A stretch of DNA of 64,000 nt from Leptonema sp964619535 (GTDB lineage: Bacteria > Spirochaetota > Leptospiria > Leptospirales > Leptonemataceae), in contig CAZUEX010000001.1 of assembly GCA_964619535.1 (NCBI GenBank), positions 354,732 to 418,731 of the forward strand, written 5' to 3'. The position numbers and the translations under genes are program-made. Below the pieces are notes generated by a model. The model was not told the origin of the DNA, made no database searches, and saw only the letters and a program-made list of their open reading frames with translations. Positions 8,554 to 17,288 of this stretch are shown here, in pieces (the first letter of the stretch is position 1; each line of letters begins with the position of its first letter).

Positions 8554-9197
8554 CTGCAAAATGCTATCGGACAGCTTTTCGGCTTCGTAAAGGGCTTACC
8601 CTCGCTGAGTTAGCCATCGTTATACTCTTGATGAGCATGTTGTTCACACTTCTGTTCTCGACTTATTTCACAGCCGCACGCATGGACAAAAATGCTTCAC
8701 CGGAGAACCGTGCGCGAACGACAGCAATACTGGCACTGGATCTTTTGCAAACATCTTTAAATCAGGCCTACTACCTGCCGGAGCTTGACCATCTTGTCTT
8801 TTACGGCAAATCTGAGGGATCAGGAGATAAACGTTCCGATGTCATCAGCTTTGCTACGGTATTCCCGGGCAGCGATGAAGTGGGATTGCCGGCTGTACGC
8901 GAAGTGTCTTATTATCTGAAGCGAGATGATGTTTCCGCTCCTGGAATCCTGTACAGACGGGAAGATCAAAACGTAGACTTAGAACCCTATACGGGGGGGA
9001 TTCATTACCGCGTTCTTGAAAACGTGGAATCCTTCAAATTGAGCTATAGCCTGAATGGCCGAGAATGGGTGGATAACTGGAGTACAAAGGCCACCCGGCG
9101 TCTTCCGAGGCTGATCCGAATCGAGATTTTGGTGCGGGTTGGTGACAGGCTGGAACGTTTTGAAAGTCTGGCCTCACCGGGCCTGTACATGTATTAA
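8550..9197 (+). CDS. gspJ: minor pseudopilin, GspJ-like
   Basis: A 215-residue prepilin-like protein with a 15-residue leader, Gly then Leu-Thr-Leu-Ala-Glu, and a hydrophobic helix. The body resembles GspJ: a DLLQ helix segment after the N-helix, then a beta-rich region ('VREVSYYL', 'GILYRRED', 'NVESFKLSY') with a Trp-containing loop and the 'RLPRLIRIEI' strand near the end. It is the last secretion gene here; no gspK, L, M or O follows. Start is set by the ATGA overlap at 8550-8553. Confidence 0.8.
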   Translation: MTAKCYRTAFRLRKGLTLAELAIVILLMSMLFTLLFSTYFTAARMDKNASPENRARTTAILALDLLQTSLNQAYYLPELDHLVFYGKSEGSGDKRSDVISFATVFPGSDEVGLPAVREVSYYLKRDDVSAPGILYRREDQNVDLEPYTGGIHYRVLENVESFKLSYSLNGREWVDNWSTKATRRLPRLIRIEILVRVGDRLERFESLASPGLYMY

Positions 9198-9365
9198 CCA
9201 CTTTTACAGAACGGTGACGATTTCGTCGTTTGTGAGAGTTGCCGGAAGCATCTTCCTGCACCTTGCAGCAGGAGGGGCTTTAAATTGCGCTTGCCGGACA
9301 GCTTTCAGGCGCGAAACAGTAGAGGAATTACTGCATATCCAGAGGGATTGTTCGAGGAGAGAAGC

Positions 9366-10631
9366 ATGTCTGAAATTCGATTCGAAACCGGACCCGAGAT
9401 CCTGTCGCCCGACGCTGTAAAAGACTGTCAGGCCGCAATGAAAACCCTGGAAGATAGAAATGGTGCAGGGTCTGACTATCTGGGCTGGCTTGACCTGCCT
9501 GCCATCATGACGGACGATCGTCTGCCCGCAGACGTCGCTGCAGCGATGCAGCACCTTGACGATGTTGTTGTGATCGGTATCGGCGGCTCCTACCTTGGAT
9601 TCAGGTCGATCCTGTCTGCCCTTGAGAATCCCTTCCGCGAAACAAAGCCTCGTATCCATTTTGCAGGTCACCACCTTGGTTCCGGCTATATGAAGCAACT
9701 TCTGGACTATCTTGAGAATCGTTCTTTTGGAATCATCGTTATCTCAAAAAGTGGAACCACAACCGAACCGGCCCTGGCTTTTCGTTTTCTCTTCGACCGT
9801 CTGAATCGCCAGTACGGAGAGGAAGACGTGCGGAAGCGTGTTGTTGTTATCACCGATGAAAAGAAAGGCACGTTGCGGCAGCTGGCTGAAAAGATGCAAT
9901 TGCAGAGCGGGGTGGTCCCCGATGATGTGGGTGGTCGGTTTTCCGTCTTTTCGCCTGTCGGGCTTGTTCCACTTGCCGTTGCAGGTGTGGACACGAAGGC
10001 TTTGCTGGAAGGTGCGGGCCAGGCCATGCTTCAGGTTCGCGAAAAGTATGACGCGGATTCCAATCCAGCCCTGGCATATGCTGCCTACCGTAACAGCTGT
10101 TATCGCAACGGCAAAAAGATAGAGCTTCTGGCATCTTATCGACCTGAGCTGCACTATGTTTCGGAATGGTGGAAGCAGCTGTTTGGAGAATCCGAAGGAA
10201 AGCAGAATCGAGGAATCTTTCCTGCATCGGTTGATCTGACGACGGATCTGCATTCTATGGGACAGTGGATCCAGGAAGGAGAGCGAACGATCTTCGAAAC
10301 GGTTATCGATGTAGAAAAGGATGCCTCATTGCAGGTGTTTGAAATCGACGGAGATGGCGATGGGCTGAACTATCTTGCCGGTCGCGAGTTGAACGACATC
10401 AATCGCATTGCTCTTCGAGCAACGATGGAAGCACACCGATCGGGAGGCGTTCCTGTTGCTGAGTTTATCGTACCTGAGCTGGATGCGCGAAATATGGGAG
10501 CGCTTCTGTATACGTTTGAATATGCCTGTGGTATCTCTGCCTATGCGCTGGGTGTGAATCCCTTTGATCAACCGGGCGTTGAGGCTTACAAAAAGAACAT
10601 GTTCCGCATGCTTGGCAAACCGGGAGCCTGA
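9366..10631 (+). CDS. pgi: glucose-6-phosphate isomerase
   Basis: A 421-residue cytoplasmic enzyme interconverting glucose-6-phosphate and fructose-6-phosphate. The sugar-phosphate site is visible in 'GIGGSYLG' and 'SKSGTTTEPA', and the family signature in 'DVGGRFSVFSPVG'. The length fits the shorter bacterial type (about 420-450). The ATG at 9366 follows GGAGAGAAGC, a good ribosome-binding site; longer in-frame starts back to 9285 are not favoured. The 168-base gap upstream suggests its own promoter, though I found no convincing -35/-10 pair there. Its TGA directly abuts the stop of the convergent cysteine desulfurase. Confidence 0.95.
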   Translation: MSEIRFETGPEILSPDAVKDCQAAMKTLEDRNGAGSDYLGWLDLPAIMTDDRLPADVAAAMQHLDDVVVIGIGGSYLGFRSILSALENPFRETKPRIHFAGHHLGSGYMKQLLDYLENRSFGIIVISKSGTTTEPALAFRFLFDRLNRQYGEEDVRKRVVVITDEKKGTLRQLAEKMQLQSGVVPDDVGGRFSVFSPVGLVPLAVAGVDTKALLEGAGQAMLQVREKYDADSNPALAYAAYRNSCYRNGKKIELLASYRPELHYVSEWWKQLFGESEGKQNRGIFPASVDLTTDLHSMGQWIQEGERTIFETVIDVEKDASLQVFEIDGDGDGLNYLAGRELNDINRIALRATMEAHRSGGVPVAEFIVPELDARNMGALLYTFEYACGISAYALGVNPFDQPGVEAYKKNMFRMLGKPGA

Positions 10632-11762
10632 TTAAAGACACTGTCGGTAGAGGCGGGGAAAGACGGCACAGAAGTGGTCGATTTCCTCGTCTGTAGTAAA
10701 GAATCCGGTAGAAAAGCGAAGGGCCTGCAGGGATTCGGTTTCGCTGAATCCCATACGGATCAGTGTTTGCGAGGGCTGTCGCGTCCTGGACTTACAGGAG
10801 CTACCTGTAGAACAGAGGATCTTTTCACGATCCAGGGCCATGATTAGAAAGTCCATGTTTTCCATCTGAGGAAAAACGGCATAGGTTGTGTTGTTCCGGG
10901 GAGCGGTAGATCCGGCAATCCGGGCCTGGCATTCAGAGACAAGCATCTCTTCGATTCGTTCATGCCAGCGGTTGCGTATGCGTTGTTTTTCATCGGTTGT
11001 TTCGAGCTTTTCGAACTGCCTTTGCAGGGCCCCGGGCAGGGTCAGGATGGCAGGCAGGTTTTCCGTGCCGGCACGTCGTTCGTTCTCCTGAAGTCCTCCG
11101 CGAAACAGTGGGCGAAAGCGTTCTGGATCCGATATGTAGACGACAGCGGTTCCATAACCGGCGCCTACCTTGTGACCGTTTAAGACCATTCCATTTACGC
11201 CGCTCAGAGAAAGGGGCGTTTTACCGGCGGCCTGTATGGAGTCGGTAATCAGTGGAATTTCATATTCGCTGCAAATGGACAGGATCTCATCAAGCGGCTG
11301 TATCACTCCCGTTTCGTTACAGACCGTCATCACCGAAAGCAATGCGACCTGGCCTCTGGCCAGTCTTTCTCTGACCGATTCCGGATCGATGCGGCCATCA
11401 CCGGAGGCCGGCAGATGCTCGACGTTCATACCCGAGAAGCGACAGGCAGCATACATGGCCTCATGTTCATACGGGGACAGCAATACCGTTTCGCCCGGCC
11501 TGGCAAATCCCGCTACAAGGTGGTGCACCGCCTCTGTTCCCGTCGAAACAAAAAGAAGCTGTTCCGGTCTGGCCTTCAGGCCGTGCAGGCTTTGCAGTTG
11601 CTGTGCAATGTGAAGCCTGGCCGATTCGATCCTGCCCTGGTTGCGCTGTGAAGGATAGGAGATGCCGCTTGGATTTGCAAAATTCTTCCCGTATTCTTCC
11701 AGGCTTTGGTGAAGGAGATCAAGAAAAGGGGGATGCGTTGAGTTATAGTCCAGATAGATCAT
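10632..11762 (-). CDS. cysteine desulfurase, NifS/IscS-like
   Basis: A 376-residue PLP enzyme (class V aminotransferase fold) that takes sulfur from cysteine for Fe-S clusters or thio-modifications. The N-terminus MIYLDYNSTHPP matches the family start, so the ATG at 11762 is chosen over 11879, which would extend into the upstream gene. The PLP lysine sits in 'NGHKVGAGYG'. The catalytic Cys is in the 'STGSSCKSRTRQ' loop. The frame contains 'TGTEAVHHL' (PLP-phosphate region) and 'CNETGVIQP'. No iscU or other Fe-S gene is adjacent. It follows the membrane-anchored protein gene by 40 bases. Whether it is IscS, SufS or a tRNA-thiolation type is not resolved. Confidence 0.88.
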   Translation of the reverse strand: MIYLDYNSTHPPFLDLLHQSLEEYGKNFANPSGISYPSQRNQGRIESARLHIAQQLQSLHGLKARPEQLLFVSTGTEAVHHLVAGFARPGETVLLSPYEHEAMYAACRFSGMNVEHLPASGDGRIDPESVRERLARGQVALLSVMTVCNETGVIQPLDEILSICSEYEIPLITDSIQAAGKTPLSLSGVNGMVLNGHKVGAGYGTAVVYISDPERFRPLFRGGLQENERRAGTENLPAILTLPGALQRQFEKLETTDEKQRIRNRWHERIEEMLVSECQARIAGSTAPRNNTTYAVFPQMENMDFLIMALDREKILCSTGSSCKSRTRQPSQTLIRMGFSETESLQALRFSTGFFTTDEEIDHFCAVFPRLYRQCL

Positions 11763-11802
11763 AAATGCTTCCGTATGCAGAGCAAGCCATCGTAAAACCT
11801 GT

Positions 11803-12981
11803 CTATAGTCTGAAGTCGATGCAGGCCGGTCGCTGGCCTCCCCGATCGGCCTCATCAGAGAAGCAATCCGCTTCAACAAAGCGTCCGGATCCCATCAACA
11901 CGCGGCGCGCCAGAGAACGAAAGGCAGCATTGCTATGCCTTTCCGGACCGAGGATTACGTCCAGTATATGAAGCTGGCGGTAGGCCTCGTCGTATCGCTC
12001 TTCTGATACCAGCAATGATGCCATCTCCAGTCGTGCCGGAACCTCGGACGTGCGAAATGCTGCAGCACCGGCATAGCGATGCAGAGCCTTTTCGCGATAG
12101 TCGGATTGCTTGAGGCGCAGATAGATACGCGCCTGGTTTAGATACAGCATTCCATGTCTGTCTTCGGGCGAAACGTAGATCAGCCGGTCTGTGATTCTGG
12201 CAGCTTCCCGGGCAGAGATGCAGACAAGCCTGAAATCCGTGCATGGCTCTTCTGGATCGGCCGGCGCCGGACCTCCAGCATAACGACGGAGCGCCTTGAC
12301 GTAGGTTGCATTGCCCCTTAATGCTCCGAGTGCCAGAAGTTCTCGTTCCGATGGGAAAGACAGTCTTGCCTCATCGCTTTCGGAGAGTGAAAGTTCTCTG
12401 TAGGCGCGATGTTCCTGAAAGGCCACATAGTTGCCCCATGTCCGTAAAGCGGGATAGGGATTGCACAGAGCAGCGGCAAGGCTTTCTACGAGTTCGGGAA
12501 TAAGAACGGGTTCAGCCCCCGTGACTTCAGCGGGAAGTTCATAGGCGTAGAGCGTGGCTTCCAGGGCATAGTGCAGGGCCGTGGATACCGTTTCGCGATG
12601 AGTCATCCAGTAATGGTCAGCCGGCTGTCCGGCTGCATAGGTGAAGTCCCTCTGTTGAAGATAGCGCTGCAGCCAGTCCGGTCGAAAGAATTCTTCATCC
12701 GGACGGAAGGTATGCTCGAAGGTGGCAGGGCAGCTGTTCGCCATGCGCTGCAGATCGATGTCTTCTTCAGCAAGGGCATCCCGGGCATCCCGTACGAAGT
12801 CGTAGGCAGTTGTGTGATCCTGCGTTCCCGGATCCGGCAGTTGCACGGTCAGACGATAGAGGAACGAAAGGAGTTCAAAGCGCTGCTGGAAGATAACGAA
12901 TCCGGTAGCGGCCCAGAAGGCGAGCAGGATAAACAGGGGAGTCCGGTACTTCCGGAGCTGTCGCAGAATGAGTTTCAGCAT
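11803..12981 (-). CDS. membrane-anchored protein of unknown function
   Basis: A 392-residue protein with one N-terminal transmembrane helix (about residues 13-32) preceded by basic residues, then a large, mostly helical domain predicted outside the cytoplasm. The C-terminal third (about residues 275-350) has alternating Ala/Leu/Tyr helices resembling TPR units ('ARIYLRLKQSDYREKALHRY', 'LEMASLLVSEERYDEAYRQL'). Several Cys are scattered through it. I do not recognise the family. It precedes the desulfurase gene by 40 bases in the same direction. Upstream lies the divergent microprotein gene. Confidence 0.72.
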   Translation of the reverse strand: MLKLILRQLRKYRTPLFILLAFWAATGFVIFQQRFELLSFLYRLTVQLPDPGTQDHTTAYDFVRDARDALAEEDIDLQRMANSCPATFEHTFRPDEEFFRPDWLQRYLQQRDFTYAAGQPADHYWMTHRETVSTALHYALEATLYAYELPAEVTGAEPVLIPELVESLAAALCNPYPALRTWGNYVAFQEHRAYRELSLSESDEARLSFPSERELLALGALRGNATYVKALRRYAGGPAPADPEEPCTDFRLVCISAREAARITDRLIYVSPEDRHGMLYLNQARIYLRLKQSDYREKALHRYAGAAAFRTSEVPARLEMASLLVSEERYDEAYRQLHILDVILGPERHSNAAFRSLARRVLMGSGRFVEADCFSDEADRGGQRPACIDFRL

Positions 12982-13033
12982 GTGTGCTCAAAAAAGGGTG
13001 GATTTCCGCATGCGATGCAAAAAGTCTGTGCCT

Positions 13034-13141
13034 ATGGCACATTCTAAAAAGAGAAACGTTCAGCGCAAGCACAGAAAACGCCTGAAAAAGCTGAAAGAGC
13101 GACGTCGCGCCCTGCTTGCCTCTGCCAGAAAGAACCAGTAA
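13034..13141 (+). CDS. 35-residue highly basic microprotein
   Basis: ATG at 13034 to TAA at 13139-13141 encodes 35 residues beginning MAHSKKRNVQRKHRKR. About half the residues are Lys, Arg or His and there is no acidic stretch, which resembles very small ribosomal or RNA-binding proteins. I cannot name the family. The coding reading is favoured because basic residues fill the frame without interruption and it lies in a gap with no other gene, leading into the lipoprotein gene 57 bases downstream. The ribosome-binding site is weak. Confidence 0.55.
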   Translation: MAHSKKRNVQRKHRKRLKKLKERRRALLASARKNQ

Positions 13142-13143
13142 AC

Positions 13144-13164
13144 GGCCTTTGCAGGCAAAGGGCC
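13144..13164 (+). other. hairpin after the microprotein gene
   Basis: GGCCTTT (13144-13150) can pair with AAAGGGCC (13157-13164) with one bulged G and a 6-base loop. It starts two bases after the microprotein stop. There is no T-run after it, so it is more likely a weak attenuator or mRNA-stability hairpin than a full intrinsic terminator. Confidence 0.3.
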
Positions 13165-13198
13165 TGCGAATCGCGAGAATAATTCAGTGGGAGGGCTT

Positions 13199-14002
13199 AT
13201 GAGGGTAAGGGCGGTCATAATATTGTCTTTGTTTGCTTTAGGTTGCCATTCTGCCGCAACGGCAGAGTCTGTGGATTCAGAAGAAGCGGAAGTAACCGAA
13301 GTAACGGAACAGCAGGAAGAGCAGGAAGAGCAGCAGGACATCGATGCCTTTCGCATACGGGTGAAAGGGCTCTATGAACCGGCCCGATGCTTTCGTACTA
13401 ATTTTGCTGTTACGCTTACGGTGCCCGGCCAGGGGTCGCAGACGGCAAGTGGCCTGCTGCGCGCCGACAATGACAACGGCCGTATGCGCATGATTTTAAC
13501 CGAGCCCAATCTTGGCCTTACCCTCAGCTGGATTACCATCAAGGATAACATGGCCTACGTCAGCAACCCGAGGTATGCGGGCGTTCATCGCATCCCTTTG
13601 CAGGGATTTGAGCTGCAGAGTCTGGGCACAAATAACATCCGGCTGCCCTTTTCGCTGTTTAAGGACATCCTTTATGGCGGGTTGCCGCCTAAGATCTATG
13701 AAGAGGATGCCACATGGGAAAAAACAGAGGATGGCGTCAGGGCTCGTTATACGGACAACGGCGATGTTTTTGAATATACGTTCGGTGAAAATTACCGCGT
13801 AAAACGCATCCTTTACAACAAAGCTGGCGGTGGTTACCATGCCGATATCGTCTTTACAGGTGTGTTTGCGAACACGATCTTCCCGCAGTGGTTTGCAATA
13901 CAGACCTACGCCGGCGGCAGACCCTCTGAGACCATGCGTGTGGTATTCCAGGCGGCCAACTTCAATGCCTGGTGCAAAGACCACTATTTCCCCGTTCAGT
14001 AA
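13199..14002 (+). CDS. lipoprotein with LolA/LolB-like features
   Basis: A 267-residue exported lipoprotein. The signal peptide ends in the lipobox 'LFALGC' with the modified Cys near residue 16, followed by a Glu/Gln-rich linker. The rest is rich in predicted beta strands, with repeated Tyr/Phe-ended strands, as in LolA/LolB-type lipoprotein carriers or DUF4292-like proteins; this fold comparison is by eye and weak. The ATG at 13199 has GGGAGG four bases upstream; the GTG at 13187 overlaps that site and is rejected. It is followed by dps after 112 bases. Confidence 0.75.
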   Translation: MRVRAVIILSLFALGCHSAATAESVDSEEAEVTEVTEQQEEQEEQQDIDAFRIRVKGLYEPARCFRTNFAVTLTVPGQGSQTASGLLRADNDNGRMRMILTEPNLGLTLSWITIKDNMAYVSNPRYAGVHRIPLQGFELQSLGTNNIRLPFSLFKDILYGGLPPKIYEEDATWEKTEDGVRARYTDNGDVFEYTFGENYRVKRILYNKAGGGYHADIVFTGVFANTIFPQWFAIQTYAGGRPSETMRVVFQAANFNAWCKDHYFPVQ

Positions 14003-14114
14003 CGACGGTTGAATCCGCCACCCGGTTCAGGCCTGTACACAGAATTGGCTGCGGGCGCGAAAAACACTGGCGCATTGCCTGAAAATAGAGTAAAATGTAC
14101 CCGTGGAGGGTATT

Positions 14115-14582
14115 ATGAAAATCGATATTGGAATTCCAGAAACAGACCGTCAGGCCATCTCGGAAGGGCTGAAGCGCCTGCTTGCAGATACCTATACGCT
14201 GTATCTGAAAACACATGGCTATCACTGGAACGTTACAGGGCCGATGTTTGACAGCCTGCATAACAGCTTTATGGCGCAGTATACGGAGCTGTGGAATGCC
14301 ATCGACCTGATTGCCGAACGCATTCGGTCTCTGGGCTACTTTGCTCCCGGAACCTATGCAGAGCTTGGCAAGCTTACCTCTGTTCAGGAAGACACGACGG
14401 TGCCTTCGGCAACGGATATGCTGAAAAACCTGGTTCAGGGGCATGAAACGGTCATTCGTACGGCAAGAAGCGTTTTCCAGGCTGCTGAAAAAGGTGGCGA
14501 TCAGGCCACGATGGACCTGCTTACACAGCGTCTTGATGTGCATGAAAAAACCGCCTGGATGCTGCGGTCCATGCTGGGTTAA
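14115..14582 (+). CDS. dps: Dps family DNA-protecting ferritin
   Basis: A 155-residue mini-ferritin that oxidises and stores iron and may bind DNA under stress. The ferroxidase-site motifs are present: 'KTHGYHWNVTGPMF' near residues 32-45, then a second helix with 'LWNAIDLIAERI' supplying Asp and Glu. The position usually His after 'GPMF' is Asp here. GGAGGG sits 5 bases before the ATG at 14115, so this start is preferred over the GTG 12 bases upstream. Its TAA shares the palindromic TTAA with the stop of the convergent kinase gene. No Fur/PerR box was identified upstream. Confidence 0.93.
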   Translation: MKIDIGIPETDRQAISEGLKRLLADTYTLYLKTHGYHWNVTGPMFDSLHNSFMAQYTELWNAIDLIAERIRSLGYFAPGTYAELGKLTSVQEDTTVPSATDMLKNLVQGHETVIRTARSVFQAAEKGGDQATMDLLTQRLDVHEKTAWMLRSMLG

Positions 14583-17122
14583 TCGGATTCGGGCGGCTCC
14601 TCCCGGCCCCGTTTCGAAGGGTCTGCGAGGTGGCCGTCAGGAAACGGAATGCTGCTCTGGTCCTCGACAAGCAAGTCGAGGATGGCCCGGATGAGGCGTT
14701 CTCTTGAAATGGGTTTTGTTAGATGTAGATCGAAACCGGCCGCTTCTATGCGTGCCTTTTCATGGTCCAGCGCCTGACCGGTCAGGGCAACAATGGGCCG
14801 GCGTACTCCCGCAGCCTCATCCATGCGGCGAATCTCTCTTAAAACGGCAAAGCCGTCCATACCTGGCATCTGAATATCAAGCAATACAAGATCGGGATTC
14901 TCTTCCTGCACCTTCTGGATGGCATCGATACCATTGGTAGCCGTATCCACAGACCAGGAGGTCGGTTCCAGAAACTTGCGAACGAGAAAGAGGTTGTCGT
15001 TCAGATCATCCACGGCCAGAATCCGAAACGGAAAATCGAGGGCATGATGCGTCAGTGGCTGGGAACTGATTGTTTCAGGCCTGCCCACATATACCTCTGT
15101 GGCAATATCGAATTCAAACCTTGAGCCTTCGCCTGGTTTGCTGCTTACGCGGATGGATCCTCCCATCAGCTCTACCAGCTGGCGCGAAAGGGTAAGTCCA
15201 AGTCCGGAACCACCAAAGCGTCGTGCAATACCCGATTCTGCCTGATAGAAGCGATTGAAGATATGCTTTAGGTGTTCTTCGCTCATACCGATGCCTGTGT
15301 CTTCTACTGAAAAGACAATGTGCCACTGATGTGCCTTTTGTTTTGCATCGATCTGAAGGCGGACCGATCCCTTCTCTGTGAACTTCATGGCATTGGAAAG
15401 CAGATTGGATAAAACCTGAAAAAGCCGGTTGGAGTCTCCGAAGATGTAGGCCGGAAGCATGTCGGGCATGATGATGGAGAAATGCAGGCCCTTTTGCTCA
15501 AAGCCGGGCCGAAACGTCTTTTCCAGCACCTCCATGATCTCACCGAGCGAGAAGGGGGAATACTCGATAGAAAAGCGACCGGATTCAATGCGCGAAAGAT
15601 CGAGGATATCGTTCAGGATGTTGAGCAATGAGTCTCCCGATCTGCGAAAGATGCGTACATATTCCTTTTGCTGTTCGTTCAGCTCGGTTTTATCCAGCAA
15701 TTCTGCCATTCCCAGGATGGCATTCATTGGAGTGCGAATCTCGTGGCTCATGTTGGCCAAAAATTCGCCTTTTACTGCAGCCAGTTTTTCGGCTTCCTGT
15801 TGAGCAAGAATTCGCTCTCGCATTTCAATGCGAAGCTCTTGCGTTCGTTCGCGAACCTGATCTTCCAGTCGTTTGTTGGTCGTCTGTAGCTCATCGGTGA
15901 GGAGCTCTACTTCGCGAAAGGCGCGTGAATAGCGTATCGATAGAATGGCCGCCTGGGAAATAACAAGGGCCGTTAAGCCAATGTGCGCAATGAAGCCCGT
16001 ATAGATAATCTCCATGGTATAGAGGGCATCGTTGATTGCTGTGGCAGCGAGAAAGGCGGAGCCGGCGGCCAGAAAGATGCTGAACTCGCGTCTGCGTTTA
16101 AGAGCCAGCACCTGTGCGTAAAGGCCGTAGAGCAATGCAGCTCCTAAAACAGCGACGTAGGGAATGGCTGTGTGGCTGAAAACGGTGGCCGGTGTTACAA
16201 GAACAATGCCGGTGAAGATTCCTGCAACCGCATAGAAGCCGCGGATGATCCTGAGCGACGTCTCTTCTGGAATGATCTTCTGAATAAAATGCAGGCCAAC
16301 AGGAACAGAAAGGAAATAAGTGATGTATTCAATGGAGAGATAGAGATGGTACGGTGCTTCGGGAAACAGGCGCGTGAAGGTCTTTTCTCCTGTCGTTATT
16401 GTACGAAGCAGGATGATCACACAGAACAGACTGAACAGTAAGGAGGTGCGCTCTTCTTTACGTAGCAGGAAGAGTATGAAGTGATAAATCGCTACAAAAA
16501 ACAGGATGCCAATAATAAAGACGTCCCGAATGAGAATGTTTTCAATGCTCGAAGGAACCTCATGTTCGTCTCCAATAGTGATGGGATCAATGATGCCCCC
16601 GCGGCGATGATCGAAGTTGGAGACCTGAAGCAGAATCTCAACATCGGCACTATCTGCAGCGAAAAAGCCAAGAGTGGGGATTGCATCGGGGACGGAGCCA
16701 CCAGGCGTATCGGAGACGGTACCCGCACCGGGCAGTTCTTCACCGTTTACAAAGATGCGTACGGCGGTAAACTGTTCCAGGGTGCGCAGGGCCAGGATCC
16801 GGTTTCCCTGTTTTGCCGGGTCGATTCTTACAACAAGCCTGTAGGTTCCGTAGCCCTCTCCTGGCATCACGCCGCCCGGTATGGGCCAGTCATTCCACGA
16901 ACGGGGTACGGGAATATAGACGGGCTGTAGATCGGTTTTATCATCGCCGGGGAAGATGAGCCGGAAGGGATAGAACTCCCATTCTCCGTTCAGCTCTACG
17001 GGATCGTGCCGGGTAAAATCGATGTGGCTGAGGTCGATTTGGCCTTTCCGGGCCACGGCAGGGGGAAGCGGAGCCTGGCAGGCCGAGAACAGGGTCAGAA
17101 ATAATACCAGGCATCGAAACAT
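14579..17122 (-). CDS. hybrid sensor histidine kinase, 7TMR-DISM type
   Basis: An 847-residue membrane kinase. The N-terminus has a signal peptide with a lipobox-like 'LFSAC', then a 7TMR-DISM extracellular beta-jelly-roll domain (to about residue 190), seven transmembrane helices (about 195-405), a coiled-coil linker, HisKA with the phosphorylated His in 'SHEIRTPMN', an HATPase domain with N box 'NLLSNAMKF' and G boxes 'DTGIGM' and 'GGSGLGL', and a C-terminal receiver with Asp in 'LLDIQMPGMDG' and Lys in 'LTKPIS'. DISM domains often sense carbohydrates. The start at 17122 (AGGAG three bases upstream) fits the signal peptide; 17152 is an alternative. No separate response regulator is adjacent. 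Confidence 0.92.
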   Translation of the reverse strand: MFRCLVLFLTLFSACQAPLPPAVARKGQIDLSHIDFTRHDPVELNGEWEFYPFRLIFPGDDKTDLQPVYIPVPRSWNDWPIPGGVMPGEGYGTYRLVVRIDPAKQGNRILALRTLEQFTAVRIFVNGEELPGAGTVSDTPGGSVPDAIPTLGFFAADSADVEILLQVSNFDHRRGGIIDPITIGDEHEVPSSIENILIRDVFIIGILFFVAIYHFILFLLRKEERTSLLFSLFCVIILLRTITTGEKTFTRLFPEAPYHLYLSIEYITYFLSVPVGLHFIQKIIPEETSLRIIRGFYAVAGIFTGIVLVTPATVFSHTAIPYVAVLGAALLYGLYAQVLALKRRREFSIFLAAGSAFLAATAINDALYTMEIIYTGFIAHIGLTALVISQAAILSIRYSRAFREVELLTDELQTTNKRLEDQVRERTQELRIEMRERILAQQEAEKLAAVKGEFLANMSHEIRTPMNAILGMAELLDKTELNEQQKEYVRIFRRSGDSLLNILNDILDLSRIESGRFSIEYSPFSLGEIMEVLEKTFRPGFEQKGLHFSIIMPDMLPAYIFGDSNRLFQVLSNLLSNAMKFTEKGSVRLQIDAKQKAHQWHIVFSVEDTGIGMSEEHLKHIFNRFYQAESGIARRFGGSGLGLTLSRQLVELMGGSIRVSSKPGEGSRFEFDIATEVYVGRPETISSQPLTHHALDFPFRILAVDDLNDNLFLVRKFLEPTSWSVDTATNGIDAIQKVQEENPDLVLLDIQMPGMDGFAVLREIRRMDEAAGVRRPIVALTGQALDHEKARIEAAGFDLHLTKPISRERLIRAILDLLVEDQSSIPFPDGHLADPSKRGREEPPESD

Positions 17123-17288
17123 AGGCTCCTGCTTATGCGGATGGACCTGCACTTTTCGGGTCTGGTCGGCGAAGGTCCCGCTCTATCTTATGTTGCTCCG
17201 CAGTTTTTCCATACAAGAACAAAACAACGGGCCCTGGCCAGGAATATCTTCATTGAAAGCACCGGCCAGAACGAATTTCTGTCCCGTT

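Noticed and set aside
9198..9365. tRNA or small RNA in the longest intergenic gap
   Set aside because: No cloverleaf, T-loop or strong terminator hairpin could be built; only a weak CTGCA...TGCAG stem is seen.
17143..17178. GGACCT...AGGTCC inverted repeat in the ileS leader, considered as a T-box or similar riboswitch
   Set aside because: Only a 6-base stem with a long loop. No T-box core sequence or specifier-loop layout is visible.
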